Assembly (NCBI GenBank): GCA_024408895.1
Contig: JAKSUO010000001.1
Location: forward strand, 1-31,844
Reading direction: 5' to 3'
DNA from: Alphaproteobacteria bacterium
Lineage (GTDB): Bacteria; Pseudomonadota; Alphaproteobacteria; RF32; CAG-239
DNA length: 31,844 nt
A program made the position numbers and the translations under genes. Positions 23,623 through 31,765 of this stretch are shown piece after piece. Position 1 is the first letter of the stretch, and every line of letters starts with the position of its first letter. The notes under the pieces were generated by a model. That model was not told where the DNA came from. It ran no database searches and saw only the letters and a program-made list of their open reading frames with translations.

Positions 23623-24060
23623 TTAATCTTTCTCAAAAATTATTTTTGCTTGTTCAAGCCAAATAATACGGTCTATAACCCAATTGCTGATTTGCTCTAT
23701 TTTTTCCATTTCAATACCGAGGGCTTGCCCAACCTTACCGATAAAAAACGTTTCTTCATCAGACAATATATTATCCAAGTGCGATATGGTGCACATCTCT
23801 TTAATCAATTCCAAAGCGAGAGGTCGGTTTTTTATGGCTTTCATATTTTTTATGACCTCATTTTCATCGTTGTAATCCAAAATTTCGTTAATATTCTTGA
23901 TGCCGTGCTTTTGTGCCGCATTGATAATATAATTGAATTCTTCTTCGTCGGCATGGCCGTCTACACTGGATAAACAGAATAATGCTTGAAAAAAGGCCTT
24001 TTTTTCTTTAGTGGAAGCCGAATCCAAATTTGTAGGTAATATATTTTCTATTTCCGACAT
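23623..24060 (-). CDS. TerB-like (tellurite-resistance TerB superfamily) protein
   Basis: A 145-residue helical protein resembling the TerB/DjlA N-terminal domain. AFFQALFCLSSVDGHADEEEFNYI near residue 22 carries the acidic V-D-G-x-x-D/E-E-E pattern, and a second similar half, TISHLDNILSDEETFFIGKV, lies near residue 93. These domains are thought to bind metal ions or act in membrane-associated stress complexes. It has no signal peptide. AGGAGAA lies before the ATG, and a strong sigma-70 promoter is 27 bp upstream. It leads the operon with the 294-residue unknown, yggT, yggU and folD. It is not adjacent to the VWA-PP2C-kinase triad (about 4.5 kb away). Confidence 0.75.
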   Translation of the reverse strand: MSEIENILPTNLDSASTKEKKAFFQALFCLSSVDGHADEEEFNYIINAAQKHGIKNINEILDYNDENEVIKNMKAIKNRPLALELIKEMCTISHLDNILSDEETFFIGKVGQALGIEMEKIEQISNWVIDRIIWLEQAKIIFEKD

Positions 24061-24086
24061 AATCGTTTCTCCTGAAAAACAACACT

Positions 24087-24115
24087 ATCATATCGGCATA
24101 TTGTTAATTTTGCAA
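24087..24115 (-). promoter_or_regulatory. sigma-70-like promoter for the TerB-like to folD operon
   Basis: On the minus strand TTGCAA (24110-24115) and TATGAT (24087-24092) are 17 bp apart, with 26 bp from the -10 to the TerB-like ATG. It is one of the clearest promoters in the window by pattern. Confidence 0.7.
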
Positions 24116-24127
24116 TACAAAAAAGTG

Positions 24128-24160
24128 TTGAAAAAAAAATATGTTTGACGTAGATATAAT
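24128..24160 (+). promoter_or_regulatory. weak candidate promoter for miaB
   Basis: A perfect TATAAT (24155-24160) lies 14 bp before the miaB ATG. The only TTG-type -35 (TTGAAA at 24128) is 21 bp upstream, too far for a normal spacer. It shares the 114-bp divergent gap with the opposite-strand promoter. Confidence 0.3.
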
Positions 24161-24174
24161 AACAGATTTAATTT

Positions 24175-25530
24175 ATGAAGAACGGGAAAAAAGTGACGAA
24201 AAAATATTTTATCAAAACGTTCGGTTGTCAAATGAATGTTTACGATTCTTCGCGTATTGCCGATATGCTCAAAAAAGAAGGCTATGAAGAAACCGCCAAA
24301 CAAACAGATGCGGATATTGTGTTGTTCAATACCTGCCATATACGAGAAAAGGCAGCGGAGAAACTATTTTCGGATTTGGGGCGCGCTCATATTATACAAC
24401 AGGAAAGGGAAGAACAGTTCGGTAAATCTACAATTATCGGAGTTGTCGGGTGTGTTGTGCAGGCGGAAGATACGCAAATTATTAAGCGCGCGCCGTTTGT
24501 GGATTTTGCTGTCGGTCCTTTGATGTATCATACTATACCGGATATTTTAAAGCGTATTATACGGCAAAAAAATCATACAAGTTATGTCAATACCGATTTT
24601 CCGGCGGTTAGTAAATTTGACTTTTTGCCGGAAAACGAATCGCAAGGGGCTTGTTCTTATTTAGCCATACAGGAAGGTTGTAATAATTTCTGCACATATT
24701 GTGTTGTGCCGTACACACGCGGTGTTGAATATTCAAGGCCGGTTGCCGAAGTGTTGCAAGAAGCACGGCGTTTGGTTGATACCGGAACACTGGAAATTAA
24801 TCTGTTGGGGCAAAATGTTAATTCATATCATGGCGAAGATGAAAACGGTAAAGAACGAAATTTGGCGTATTTATTGCGCCGTGTTGCCGAAATTGACGGG
24901 TTAAAGCGTTTACGCTACACAACCTCTTATCCGGCGGATATGAATGACGATTTAATTTCTTGTTATAAGGATATGGATATTTTAATGCCATATTTACATT
25001 TGCCGATACAATCCGGTTCAGATAAAATTTTAAAAGCGATGAACAGACGTCATAATTCGGCAGACTATTTGCGAATCGTGGAAAAACTGTTTAAGGCCAA
25101 TCCGAAAATAGGTATGTCATCTGACTTTATTGTCGGATTTCCGGGGGAAACAGATGCCGATTTTCAAGCAACACTGGATGTGGTTAATCAAGTGAAATAT
25201 ATTCAGGCTTTTTCTTTTAAATACAGCCGTCGTCCGGGAACGCCGGCCGCCGTTATGGATAATCAGATTGAAGAAAAAGTTAAAAAACAGCGTTTGGAAA
25301 TTTTGCAAAATTTGTTATTTTCTTATCAAGATAAATTTAATCAGGCTTGTGTCGGTAAAGTTATGCCGGTGCTGTTTGATCAAAAAGGGCGCCATAAAGG
25401 ACAACTTATCGGGCGCACACCTTATATGCAAAACTTGCATGCCGAAATAAATGATGATAACATCAATAAAATTGTGAATGTTAAGGTGACACAAGCCACC
25501 ACAAATTCTTTAAGCGGAAAGGAAGTATAA
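24175..25530 (+). CDS. miaB: tRNA-2-methylthio-N6-dimethylallyladenosine synthase
   Basis: Radical-SAM methylthiotransferase that adds the 2-methylthio group to i6A37 of tRNA. It has 451 residues. The N-terminal cluster cysteines C18 (KTFGCQMN), C54 (FNTCHIREKA) and C93 (VGCVVQ) are followed by the radical-SAM triplet C169-x3-C173-x2-C176 (CNNFCTYC) and, near the C terminus, a TRAM-type region (GRTPYMQNLHAE). The start has no strong ribosome binding site; GTG at 24193 is an alternative. It leads miaB-phoH-ybeY-lnt, a familiar alphaproteobacterial group. The phoH start is 1 bp after its stop. Confidence 0.96.
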   Translation: MKNGKKVTKKYFIKTFGCQMNVYDSSRIADMLKKEGYEETAKQTDADIVLFNTCHIREKAAEKLFSDLGRAHIIQQEREEQFGKSTIIGVVGCVVQAEDTQIIKRAPFVDFAVGPLMYHTIPDILKRIIRQKNHTSYVNTDFPAVSKFDFLPENESQGACSYLAIQEGCNNFCTYCVVPYTRGVEYSRPVAEVLQEARRLVDTGTLEINLLGQNVNSYHGEDENGKERNLAYLLRRVAEIDGLKRLRYTTSYPADMNDDLISCYKDMDILMPYLHLPIQSGSDKILKAMNRRHNSADYLRIVEKLFKANPKIGMSSDFIVGFPGETDADFQATLDVVNQVKYIQAFSFKYSRRPGTPAAVMDNQIEEKVKKQRLEILQNLLFSYQDKFNQACVGKVMPVLFDQKGRHKGQLIGRTPYMQNLHAEINDDNINKIVNVKVTQATTNSLSGKEV

Positions 25531-25531
25531 T

Positions 25532-26515
25532 ATGACCGAAATATGTTTTGAATTGTTTAATAATCAAGTTGTGCAACAGCTTGTCGGCGAGGCTGACGGT
25601 AATTTGCGTCTGGTAGAAAAAATGCTTAATGTTGAGATTTTGAGCTTTGGAAATCAGATCACGGTTAAAGGTGCGGCCAGCGATGTTGAATGTGCAAAGT
25701 CGGCGATAGAAACTCTGTATAATAAAGTTAGTAAAGGTATTGAGGTGGGCGAAGAAGAAGTTAAAGCAGCCGTGAGAATGAGTGGTGAAAATTCGCGTGC
25801 GGATAATGATGCTCAAAATCTTAATGATATTGTTTTGAAAACTAAGAAAAGATATATTTATCCGCGTTCGGCAACTCAAGCTAAATATATTCAGGAAATG
25901 ATGAAAAACGAATTGGTTTTCGGATTGGGACCTGCCGGTACGGGTAAAACTTATTTGGCCGTGGCATTGGCGGTTGCAATGATGCTTGAAGGTACGGTTG
26001 ATAAAATTATTTTATCACGTCCGGCGGTGGAAGCCGGTGAAAATTTGGGATTTTTACCGGGTGATTTGAAAGAAAAAGTTGATCCGTATTTGCGTCCGCT
26101 TTATGATGCTTTATATGAAATGTTGCCGGCCGAACAGGTTGATAAAAAATTGGCACTGGGGGAAATTGAAATAGCGCCGCTGGCCTTTATGCGCGGACGG
26201 ACACTTTCTAATGCGTTTATCATTTTGGATGAAGCGCAAAATACGACTCCAATGCAGATGAAAATGTTTTTAACACGTTTAGGTGAAAATTCACGCATGG
26301 TTGTCAACGGCGATTTAAGTCAGGTTGATTTACCAAGCGGAATAATTTCGGGTTTGCGTGACGCGCTGAGTACATTGAAAAATGTTGAAAATATATCTTC
26401 GGTGACGTTCTCTTCCGAAGATGTGGTTCGTCACGGCTTGGTTGCTAAAATAGTGAAAGCATACGAAGAAAAAAGCAAACGTAATCACGAGGCAGATCGT
26501 TACGAAAATGTCTGA
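25532..26515 (+). CDS. phoH: PhoH-like ATPase
   Basis: Cytoplasmic P-loop ATPase linked to RNA metabolism (YbeZ). It has 327 residues. An N-terminal KH-like region runs to about residue 90, then Walker A G133-PAGTGKT140 and Walker B D233-E234 in FIILDEAQN, with the RPAVEAGENLGFLPGDLKEKVDPYLRP stretch between them typical of PhoH. AAGGAAG lies before the ATG, which is 1 bp after the miaB stop. It overlaps ybeY by 8 bp. YbeZ and YbeY work together in RNA and ribosome maturation in other bacteria. Confidence 0.95.
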   Translation: MTEICFELFNNQVVQQLVGEADGNLRLVEKMLNVEILSFGNQITVKGAASDVECAKSAIETLYNKVSKGIEVGEEEVKAAVRMSGENSRADNDAQNLNDIVLKTKKRYIYPRSATQAKYIQEMMKNELVFGLGPAGTGKTYLAVALAVAMMLEGTVDKIILSRPAVEAGENLGFLPGDLKEKVDPYLRPLYDALYEMLPAEQVDKKLALGEIEIAPLAFMRGRTLSNAFIILDEAQNTTPMQMKMFLTRLGENSRMVVNGDLSQVDLPSGIISGLRDALSTLKNVENISSVTFSSEDVVRHGLVAKIVKAYEEKSKRNHEADRYENV

Positions 26516-27023
26516 GATAATTATAAATACAACAATAGAAGATAAACGTTGGTGCGAAAAAATTGCAGATGTTGAGCAAGTGATAGAAAAGGTTAAATCA
26601 GCCGCTTTTGATTACTTGAGGATCCATGAAAATTTGGATGTTTTGCAACAGGAAAAACCACTTGAAATAAATGTTTGTTTAAGTGATGATACAACGGTTC
26701 ACCAACTCAATAAAGAGTTTCGGGGTATGGATAAACCGACAAACGTGCTGTCTTTTGCAAACTTGGATTTTGAAAATTTTGCAATAGAAAATGAACCGTT
26801 TAATGAAATTGAACTCGGTGATATTATTGTTGCTTATGAAACGATGTGTCGGGAAGCAGAGGCGGAAAATATTACACTCTACGCACATTTTTGCCATTTG
26901 TTGGTGCATGGTTTTTTGCATATTTTGGGGTTTGATCATATAACGGAAGAAGAAGCCGTTTATATGGAAAATTTTGAAAAAGAAATCTTGCAAAATATAG
27001 GCATTGATAATCCGTATGAGTGA
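26508..27023 (+). CDS. ybeY: endoribonuclease YbeY
   Basis: Zinc-dependent endoribonuclease for 16S rRNA 3'-end maturation and ribosome quality control. It has 171 residues. The metal motif is complete, H134-x3-H138-x5-H144 in HGFLHILGFDH, preceded by the DKPTNVLSF stretch of the family. It overlaps phoH by 8 bp and is followed by lnt after 15 bp. In many alphaproteobacteria a CorC/hemolysin-like gene stands between ybeY and lnt, but it is absent here. Confidence 0.95.
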   Translation: MSEIIINTTIEDKRWCEKIADVEQVIEKVKSAAFDYLRIHENLDVLQQEKPLEINVCLSDDTTVHQLNKEFRGMDKPTNVLSFANLDFENFAIENEPFNEIELGDIIVAYETMCREAEAENITLYAHFCHLLVHGFLHILGFDHITEEEAVYMENFEKEILQNIGIDNPYE

Positions 27024-27038
27024 GCTTGAAGGCTACAA

Positions 27039-28610
27039 ATGATGACAGATAAATTTATTGAAATATGGCAAACAGTTATCAGCAAGCTTTTAATTCATCG
27101 TAAGACTTTGGCTCTTGTGATGGGAGTTTTGTTGGCCGCCGCGTTGCCTCCGTTCAATCAGCTGTGGACTTTGTATGTTGCTTTCAGCGTGGCTCTTTTT
27201 TTATGTTGCCAGACAAATAGTTTGAAAAAATTGGCGGCGCAAGGCTATTTCTTCGGCTTTGGCTTTTTTGCTACCGGATTTTATTGGATTGGTAATGCGT
27301 TGTTGGTTGATCCGCTAAAAACCGGTTGGCTCTATCCGATAGTGTTGTTTTTAAACGGCGCATTTTTCGGGCTTTTTACCATTCCGCCCTTTATGATGAG
27401 CAAACTTGGTAAAAATACTCTGATGAAAATTTTGTTATTTGCCGCGACATGGTGTTTGGTAACAGAATGGTTTAGAGGTTTTATTTTGACAGGTTTCCCT
27501 TGGAATCCGATAAGCTCTGTTGTCAGCTTTAGTACGGCGATGTTGCAAACTTTGGCAATTTGGGGAGCATACGGCTTGTCTTTGGTGTTGATAATCTTAG
27601 CCGCATGGCCTGTTTTTTGGATTTTGAATCCGAGCAAAAAAACAGCATTTATTGCCGCTTTGGCTTTGTTGGCAACTGACTTATTGTGGGAATACGGCTT
27701 GTATGTTCTGGTCAACAGACCGCGTGTGCAAGACGGAAATTCCGTTATGGTACGCTTGGTGCAACCGAGTATTCCGCAATCTTTGAAATGGGACAGGCAG
27801 TCGGCCGAAGATAATTTGCAACAATATATAGAATTGAGCAATAATTTAGATAATCGCTATATTGATTTTATTGTTTGGGGTGAAACCGCATCGCCTTTTG
27901 ATTTGACGTATGATAAAGAACATCAGCGCAAAATTGCGCAAATTGTGCCGAAGAACGGTTTTTTGATATCGGGTTTCTTGCGCTATGAAGTGGGTGCAAG
28001 TGCTTCTGAATTTGTGCCTTATAATTCTTTGGCGGTTATGAATAAAAAAGGGGAAATTCTGGATACCTACGATAAGAGCCATCTTGTGCCTTTTGGCGAA
28101 TATATTCCGTTTCGCCGTTTTTTACCGGATTGGATACAGCCTGTTTCCAACAATGTGGCTGAGTTTGGGCGTGGAAAGCAATATAAAACGATTAAGGTTG
28201 GAAAATATCCGGAATTTGCGCCGCTGATTTGTTATGAAATTATTTTTTCGGATCAAGTTGTTCGTAAAGTTAATAAGCCTAAATGGATGATTGTGCTGAC
28301 AAATGACGGGTGGTATGGTAACAGTGCAGGGCCGTATCAACATTTGGCTGCGGCTCAAATGCGCGCGGTGGAGGAGGGAATTTCCGTGGTGCGTAGCGCT
28401 AACAGTGGCATCAGCGCAGTGATATCACCATACGGTATTATTACCGCCTCAATTCCTTTAGGTGTCAGCGCGGCTTTAGATACAATGGTTAAGCCGGAGG
28501 CAGCGCACGAGACACTGTTTGGAAAATATGGCAATTTCATTCCGGTCGGGATGAGTTTAGGTTTGATATTGATTGCTTTGCTGTTTTCCGTGCGTAAACT
28601 TTTTAATTGA
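27039..28610 (+). CDS. lnt: apolipoprotein N-acyltransferase
   Basis: Inner-membrane enzyme that adds the third acyl chain to lipoproteins such as LptE and the small lipoprotein in this window. It has 523 residues. Six or so N-terminal helices (about 20-220) are followed by a nitrilase-fold catalytic domain with the triad E282 (IVWGET), K346 (TYDKSHLVPFGEYIP) and C398 (APLICYE). GAAGG is 6 bases before the first of two adjacent ATGs. It converges on ybgC with an 8-bp overlap. Confidence 0.96.
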   Translation: MMTDKFIEIWQTVISKLLIHRKTLALVMGVLLAAALPPFNQLWTLYVAFSVALFLCCQTNSLKKLAAQGYFFGFGFFATGFYWIGNALLVDPLKTGWLYPIVLFLNGAFFGLFTIPPFMMSKLGKNTLMKILLFAATWCLVTEWFRGFILTGFPWNPISSVVSFSTAMLQTLAIWGAYGLSLVLIILAAWPVFWILNPSKKTAFIAALALLATDLLWEYGLYVLVNRPRVQDGNSVMVRLVQPSIPQSLKWDRQSAEDNLQQYIELSNNLDNRYIDFIVWGETASPFDLTYDKEHQRKIAQIVPKNGFLISGFLRYEVGASASEFVPYNSLAVMNKKGEILDTYDKSHLVPFGEYIPFRRFLPDWIQPVSNNVAEFGRGKQYKTIKVGKYPEFAPLICYEIIFSDQVVRKVNKPKWMIVLTNDGWYGNSAGPYQHLAAAQMRAVEEGISVVRSANSGISAVISPYGIITASIPLGVSAALDTMVKPEAAHETLFGKYGNFIPVGMSLGLILIALLFSVRKLFN

Positions 28611-29049
28611 TGAATTTTGTGAATTTTTCAATAAATTCCGGTGGAAGCCGGGTTGGCCGGTGCGTGGCAATATTCATATATACAACCTTAATATCCAAGC
28701 GAGCCAAAAGCGTATCGTCGCGGAAAATTTCCTGATGGATAATTGCACTGGCTCCACCGATTTCCGCTATGTTGCAGGCAACAGTCAGAGCATCATCTAA
28801 AAAGGCAGATGATAAATAGTCAATTTGACATGAACGGACAATGAAGCCTGTTTGGTTTTCTATTAAATTTTTTTGTTGATTAATTTCCAATGCGCGCAAA
28901 AATTCCGAGCGGGCGCGTTCGGCAAATTTGAGGTAGTTGGCATAATAAACAATGCCGCCGGCATCTGTATCTTCGTAATATACGCGAATAGGATAAAAAA
29001 ACTTTTTCCCGCTGATTTTACCTGCGGCAGGCATAATTTTTTCACTCAT
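28603..29049 (-). CDS. ybgC: YbgC-family acyl-CoA thioesterase
   Basis: Hotdog-fold thioesterase of 148 residues, recognisable from RVYYEDTDAGGIVYYANYL (catalytic aspartate near residue 27) and FAERARSEFLRAL. In proteobacteria it commonly heads the tol-pal operon. Here it closes ruvA-ruvB-ybgC, and lnt, not tolQ, lies beyond it. Its ATG overlaps the ruvB stop by one base (TAATG). It converges on lnt. Confidence 0.93.
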   Translation of the reverse strand: MSEKIMPAAGKISGKKFFYPIRVYYEDTDAGGIVYYANYLKFAERARSEFLRALEINQQKNLIENQTGFIVRSCQIDYLSSAFLDDALTVACNIAEIGGASAIIHQEIFRDDTLLARLDIKVVYMNIATHRPTRLPPEFIEKFTKFIN

Positions 29050-30107
29050 TATTCATCATCTTCCATAGCCAATAAATCGTATTGTTTAGATGTTTTTTGT
29101 GGCACGCGGATTCCCAGATATTTATAGCCGAGCGGCGAAATCACACGACCGCGCGGTGTTCTCTGCAAAAAGCCGAGCTTTAGTAAAAACGGCTCAACAA
29201 CTTCTTCAATGGTGTCACGTTCTTCCGATAGGGCTGCGGCCAATGTATCGGCACCGACCGGTCCGCCGCCGTAATTTTGAACAATGCAGTTTAGGTAACG
29301 ACGGTCAAAGTTATCCAGACCGTAATTATCCACATCTAAGCGTTTTAGGGCTAAATCGGAAATGTGTGAATTGATAATTTTTTGGTCGCTGACGGCTCCA
29401 AAATCGCGTACACGACGCAATAATCTGCCGGCAATACGAGGTGTTCCGCGTGAACGTTTGGCAATTTCCATTGCGCCATCGTCCGATATTTCAATATTTA
29501 AAAGTTTGGCACCGCGTTGAACAATTTGTTTTAAATCATCATGCGAATAGAAATCCAACCGCAAAGGAATTCCAAAACGTTCGCGTAAAGGCGTGGATAA
29601 TAAACCCGAACGGGTGGTTGCCCCAACAAGCGTGAATGGTTGTAAATCAATGCGCACCGAGCGTGCTGACGGCCCTTCACCAATAATCAAATCAAGCTGA
29701 AAGTCTTCCATTGCCGAATATAAAACTTCTTCAATTGCCGGATTCAAACGATGAATTTCATCAATAAAGAGAACATCATTGCGTTCCAAATTTGTCAGGA
29801 TTGCGGCCAAATCGCCTGATTTAGTAATCATTGGGGCGGAAGTGGCGCGAAAACCAACGCCGAGTTCTTTGGCAACAATGGAAGAAAGTGTTGTTTTTCC
29901 AAGCCCCGGCGGGCCGAACAGTAAAACATGATCAAGAGCTTCACCGCGTTTTTTGGCTGCGGTAATGAAAACTTTTAGGTTGTCGCATACTTCACGTTGA
30001 CCGATAAATTCATCCAGTGTATTCGGGCGCAAACTAACAGGATTATTGCCGAATTGTTCGTCTTCGGGTTGCGGTTGCGGACTGACTATGCGTGCGTCTT
30101 CTTTCAT
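29049..30107 (-). CDS. ruvB: Holliday-junction branch migration ATPase RuvB
   Basis: AAA+ motor that drives branch migration with RuvA. It has 352 residues. Walker A G65-PPGLGKT72 and Walker B D116-E117 ([10 protein letters not shown]) are intact, followed by the [18 protein letters not shown] segment and the [14 protein letters not shown] winged-helix entry. It starts 2 bp after the ruvA stop; AAGGA lies about 11 bases before the ATG. It overlaps ybgC by 1 bp. The gene itself is complete, although its partner ruvA is frameshifted. Confidence 0.97.
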   Translation of the reverse strand: MKEDARIVSPQPQPEDEQFGNNPVSLRPNTLDEFIGQREVCDNLKVFITAAKKRGEALDHVLLFGPPGLGKTTLSSIVAKELGVGFRATSAPMITKSGDLAAILTNLERNDVLFIDEIHRLNPAIEEVLYSAMEDFQLDLIIGEGPSARSVRIDLQPFTLVGATTRSGLLSTPLRERFGIPLRLDFYSHDDLKQIVQRGAKLLNIEISDDGAMEIAKRSRGTPRIAGRLLRRVRDFGAVSDQKIINSHISDLALKRLDVDNYGLDNFDRRYLNCIVQNYGGGPVGADTLAAALSEERDTIEEVVEPFLLKLGFLQRTPRGRVISPLGYKYLGIRVPQKTSKQYDLLAMEDDE

Positions 30108-30109
30108 CT

Positions 30110-30752
30110 TCAGATATCCTTATTGGCAAATTCTTTGAGGGACAAGCGGATTAAATCGGCAATGCCGGCATCTTGATTTTCGGCAATAACCTTGCTGACA
30201 ACGTGATAAGCTTCTAATCGTTGATAACCAAGGTTGACTAATGCTGAAATAACGTCATCACTTTTGGAGTAGTCGGCATTGGCAGTTGGTGTAATCGGGG
30301 AAGCAAATTTTTCATTGTCGTTTAGAACTTCCGTATTGTTTGTATTAACCGGAATGGTAACAATTTTATCTTTTAGTTCGGTAACAATACGCGCCGCCAA
30401 TTTCGGTCCGACACCGGAAGCGCGGCAGAATGAAGTTTTGTCTTGTGCGCCGACCGCTTGTGCCAATTGTGTCGGAGATAACACCGAGAGAATACTTAAA
30501 CAAACTTTAGCTCCAACCCCTTGTACTTTTGTTAAAGTGTTGAACCATTCTTTTTCCCAAGCGTCCGCAAAGCCGAACAAAGACATACTGTCCTCGCGCA
30601 CAATCATTTCTGTCAGTAGAGTAGCTTGAACCAATGGATAATTTTGCTAAAGTTTTAGTTGAGGCCGAAACCAAATATCCGACGCCGTTTACATCTATAA
30701 CAGTGTAATCTTCGCCGATTGTATCTATAATACCACGTAATTTTGCAATCAT
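30110..30752 (-). pseudogene. ruvA: ruvA interrupted by a frameshift
   Basis: Branch-migration DNA-binding subunit, readable only across two frames. The first frame gives the OB-fold domain start ([20 protein letters not shown]), up to about KLSIGS. The second continues from [10 protein letters not shown] through the two helix-hairpin-helix motifs ([18 protein letters not shown] and SGVGPKLAARIVTELKDK) to the C-terminal RuvB-binding domain (SDDVISALVNLGYQ). The whole span is 643 bp, one base more than a whole number of codons. The shift lies between about 30625 and 30646, because the second frame has a stop at 30647-30649. Removing one base would give about 213 residues. It could be a real mutation or an assembly error. 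Confidence 0.85.
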
Positions 30753-30770
30753 ATTTTTTCCTCTGGTGAA

Positions 30771-30802
30771 AGACTACACAATATCTTGTTTACGCGCAAG
30801 AT
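30771..30802 (-). promoter_or_regulatory. ruvAB promoter with overlapping palindrome
   Basis: On the minus strand TTGCGC (30794-30799) and TAGTCT (30771-30776) are 17 bp apart, 18 bp before the ruvA ATG. A perfect inverted repeat ATCTTG (30783-30788) and CAAGAT (30797-30802) overlaps the -35, where a repressor could bind. ruvAB is often under SOS control, but this is not a known LexA consensus that I can name. Moderate to low. Confidence 0.4.
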
Positions 30803-30839
30803 TTTTTTAATATTATAAAATGATTTTATTTCTATTTCA

Positions 30840-30868
30840 TTGACAAGCAAGAGTAGGTGTTGTATCGG
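30840..30868 (+). promoter_or_regulatory. possible promoter for the decayed glycosyltransferase
   Basis: TTGACA (30840-30845) and TATCGG (30863-30868) are 17 bp apart, 33 bp before the ATG at 30902. The -35 is perfect and the -10 weak. The gene below it is broken. Confidence 0.4.
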
Positions 30869-30901
30869 TTTATTAAACGGATTTTTATTGGAGAAAAATT
30901 T

Positions 30902-31457
30902 ATGGTTAATAAAAACAAAGAGAATTTTTTTGATAGAAAACTCATTTTAGATTGTTTTTTCTGTGTTTTTATTGCGCTAACGGTTTGTATTTTTATATAC
31001 AATAATTTTTCCGGTACAATATCTTTAGTTGATACCTACGAGCATGTTCACGCATCTTAGCTGGTTAGTGAAGGGAAAGTCCCTTATTTGGATTTTTTTG
31101 AACATCATAATCCATTGTTATGGTTTTTGTTTGCTCCGGTAACAAAACTTATGGAAGGAAATGTTAATATTGTATATGTTGCCAGATTATTTTCCTTGTT
31201 TATGTATTTATGCTGTTTTGGCATAACATATAAAATTATTGCCAAACATTTAGCAAATCCGATTATTGCAAAACTTTCTGTTTTATCTATGTTGTTGTTT
31301 CCTTTTCGGGAAAATATATTTGATTTCAGACCCGATTTATCTTGATAATATGTATGTTCAGGACGATGTTTTTTATCGTGCAGATATGGATAATTTACAA
31401 AAATATTACGAGCTTATTTATAAAGATGATGAAAATTATATATGGAAAAAGAAATAA
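30902..31457 (+). pseudogene. decayed membrane glycosyltransferase (GT39-like), nonsense and internal deletion
   Basis: Begins with GGAG 8 bases before the ATG and a hydrophobic first helix, then the recognisable VDTYEHVHAS and, in the same frame after an amber TAG at 31058-31060 (where homologues have a Trp), LVSEGKVPYLDFFEHHNPLL. Together this matches GT-C (family 39-like) transferases that load sugars onto lipid-linked acceptors. Membrane segments continue to FDFRPDLS, where a stop occurs at 31343-31345. A second frame then ends the gene with a short hydrophilic tail (YLDNMYVQDD to YIWKKK, stop at 31455-31457). Several hundred codons of the catalytic region are missing, so the gene is non-functional. 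Confidence 0.7.
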
Positions 31458-31458
31458 A

Positions 31459-31707
31459 CTAATACATAACTTTGTTCAGATATAGTCCGCAAGCGGGAGC
31501 ACTGATGCCTGCTTGTGTGCGGTTGCGAGCATCCAAAATGCGTTTTACGTCTTCGGGAGTGAGCTTTCCGTTACCGACTTCTTGCAAAGTGCCGACCATG
31601 TTCCGTACCTGATGATAAATAAACGAGCGAGCTTCAACGGTGAAAATGATTTCATCGTTTTGTTGTTCAATGTCAAGTTTATCAAGCGTTTTTATGGGGG
31701 ATAGTGT
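31459..31707 (-). pseudogene. truA: 3' fragment of truA (tRNA pseudouridine synthase A)
   Basis: Only the last 80 or so residues remain: SPIKTLDKLDI, then ARSFIYHQVRNMVGTL, and a C-terminal GLYLNKVMY before the stop at 31459-31461. These match the C-terminal part of TruA, which makes pseudouridine at positions 38-40 of tRNA. The catalytic N-terminal half, with its D in R-T-D-A-G, is absent. The frame hits a stop at 31714-31716, and homology is lost about 31700. It is a broken remnant unless an intact copy lies elsewhere. Confidence 0.75.
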
Positions 31708-31765
31708 TATACATCATTGGGAAATGCGTATTTCACATATTTGAGCAGCAAGTAATGGAGAAACT

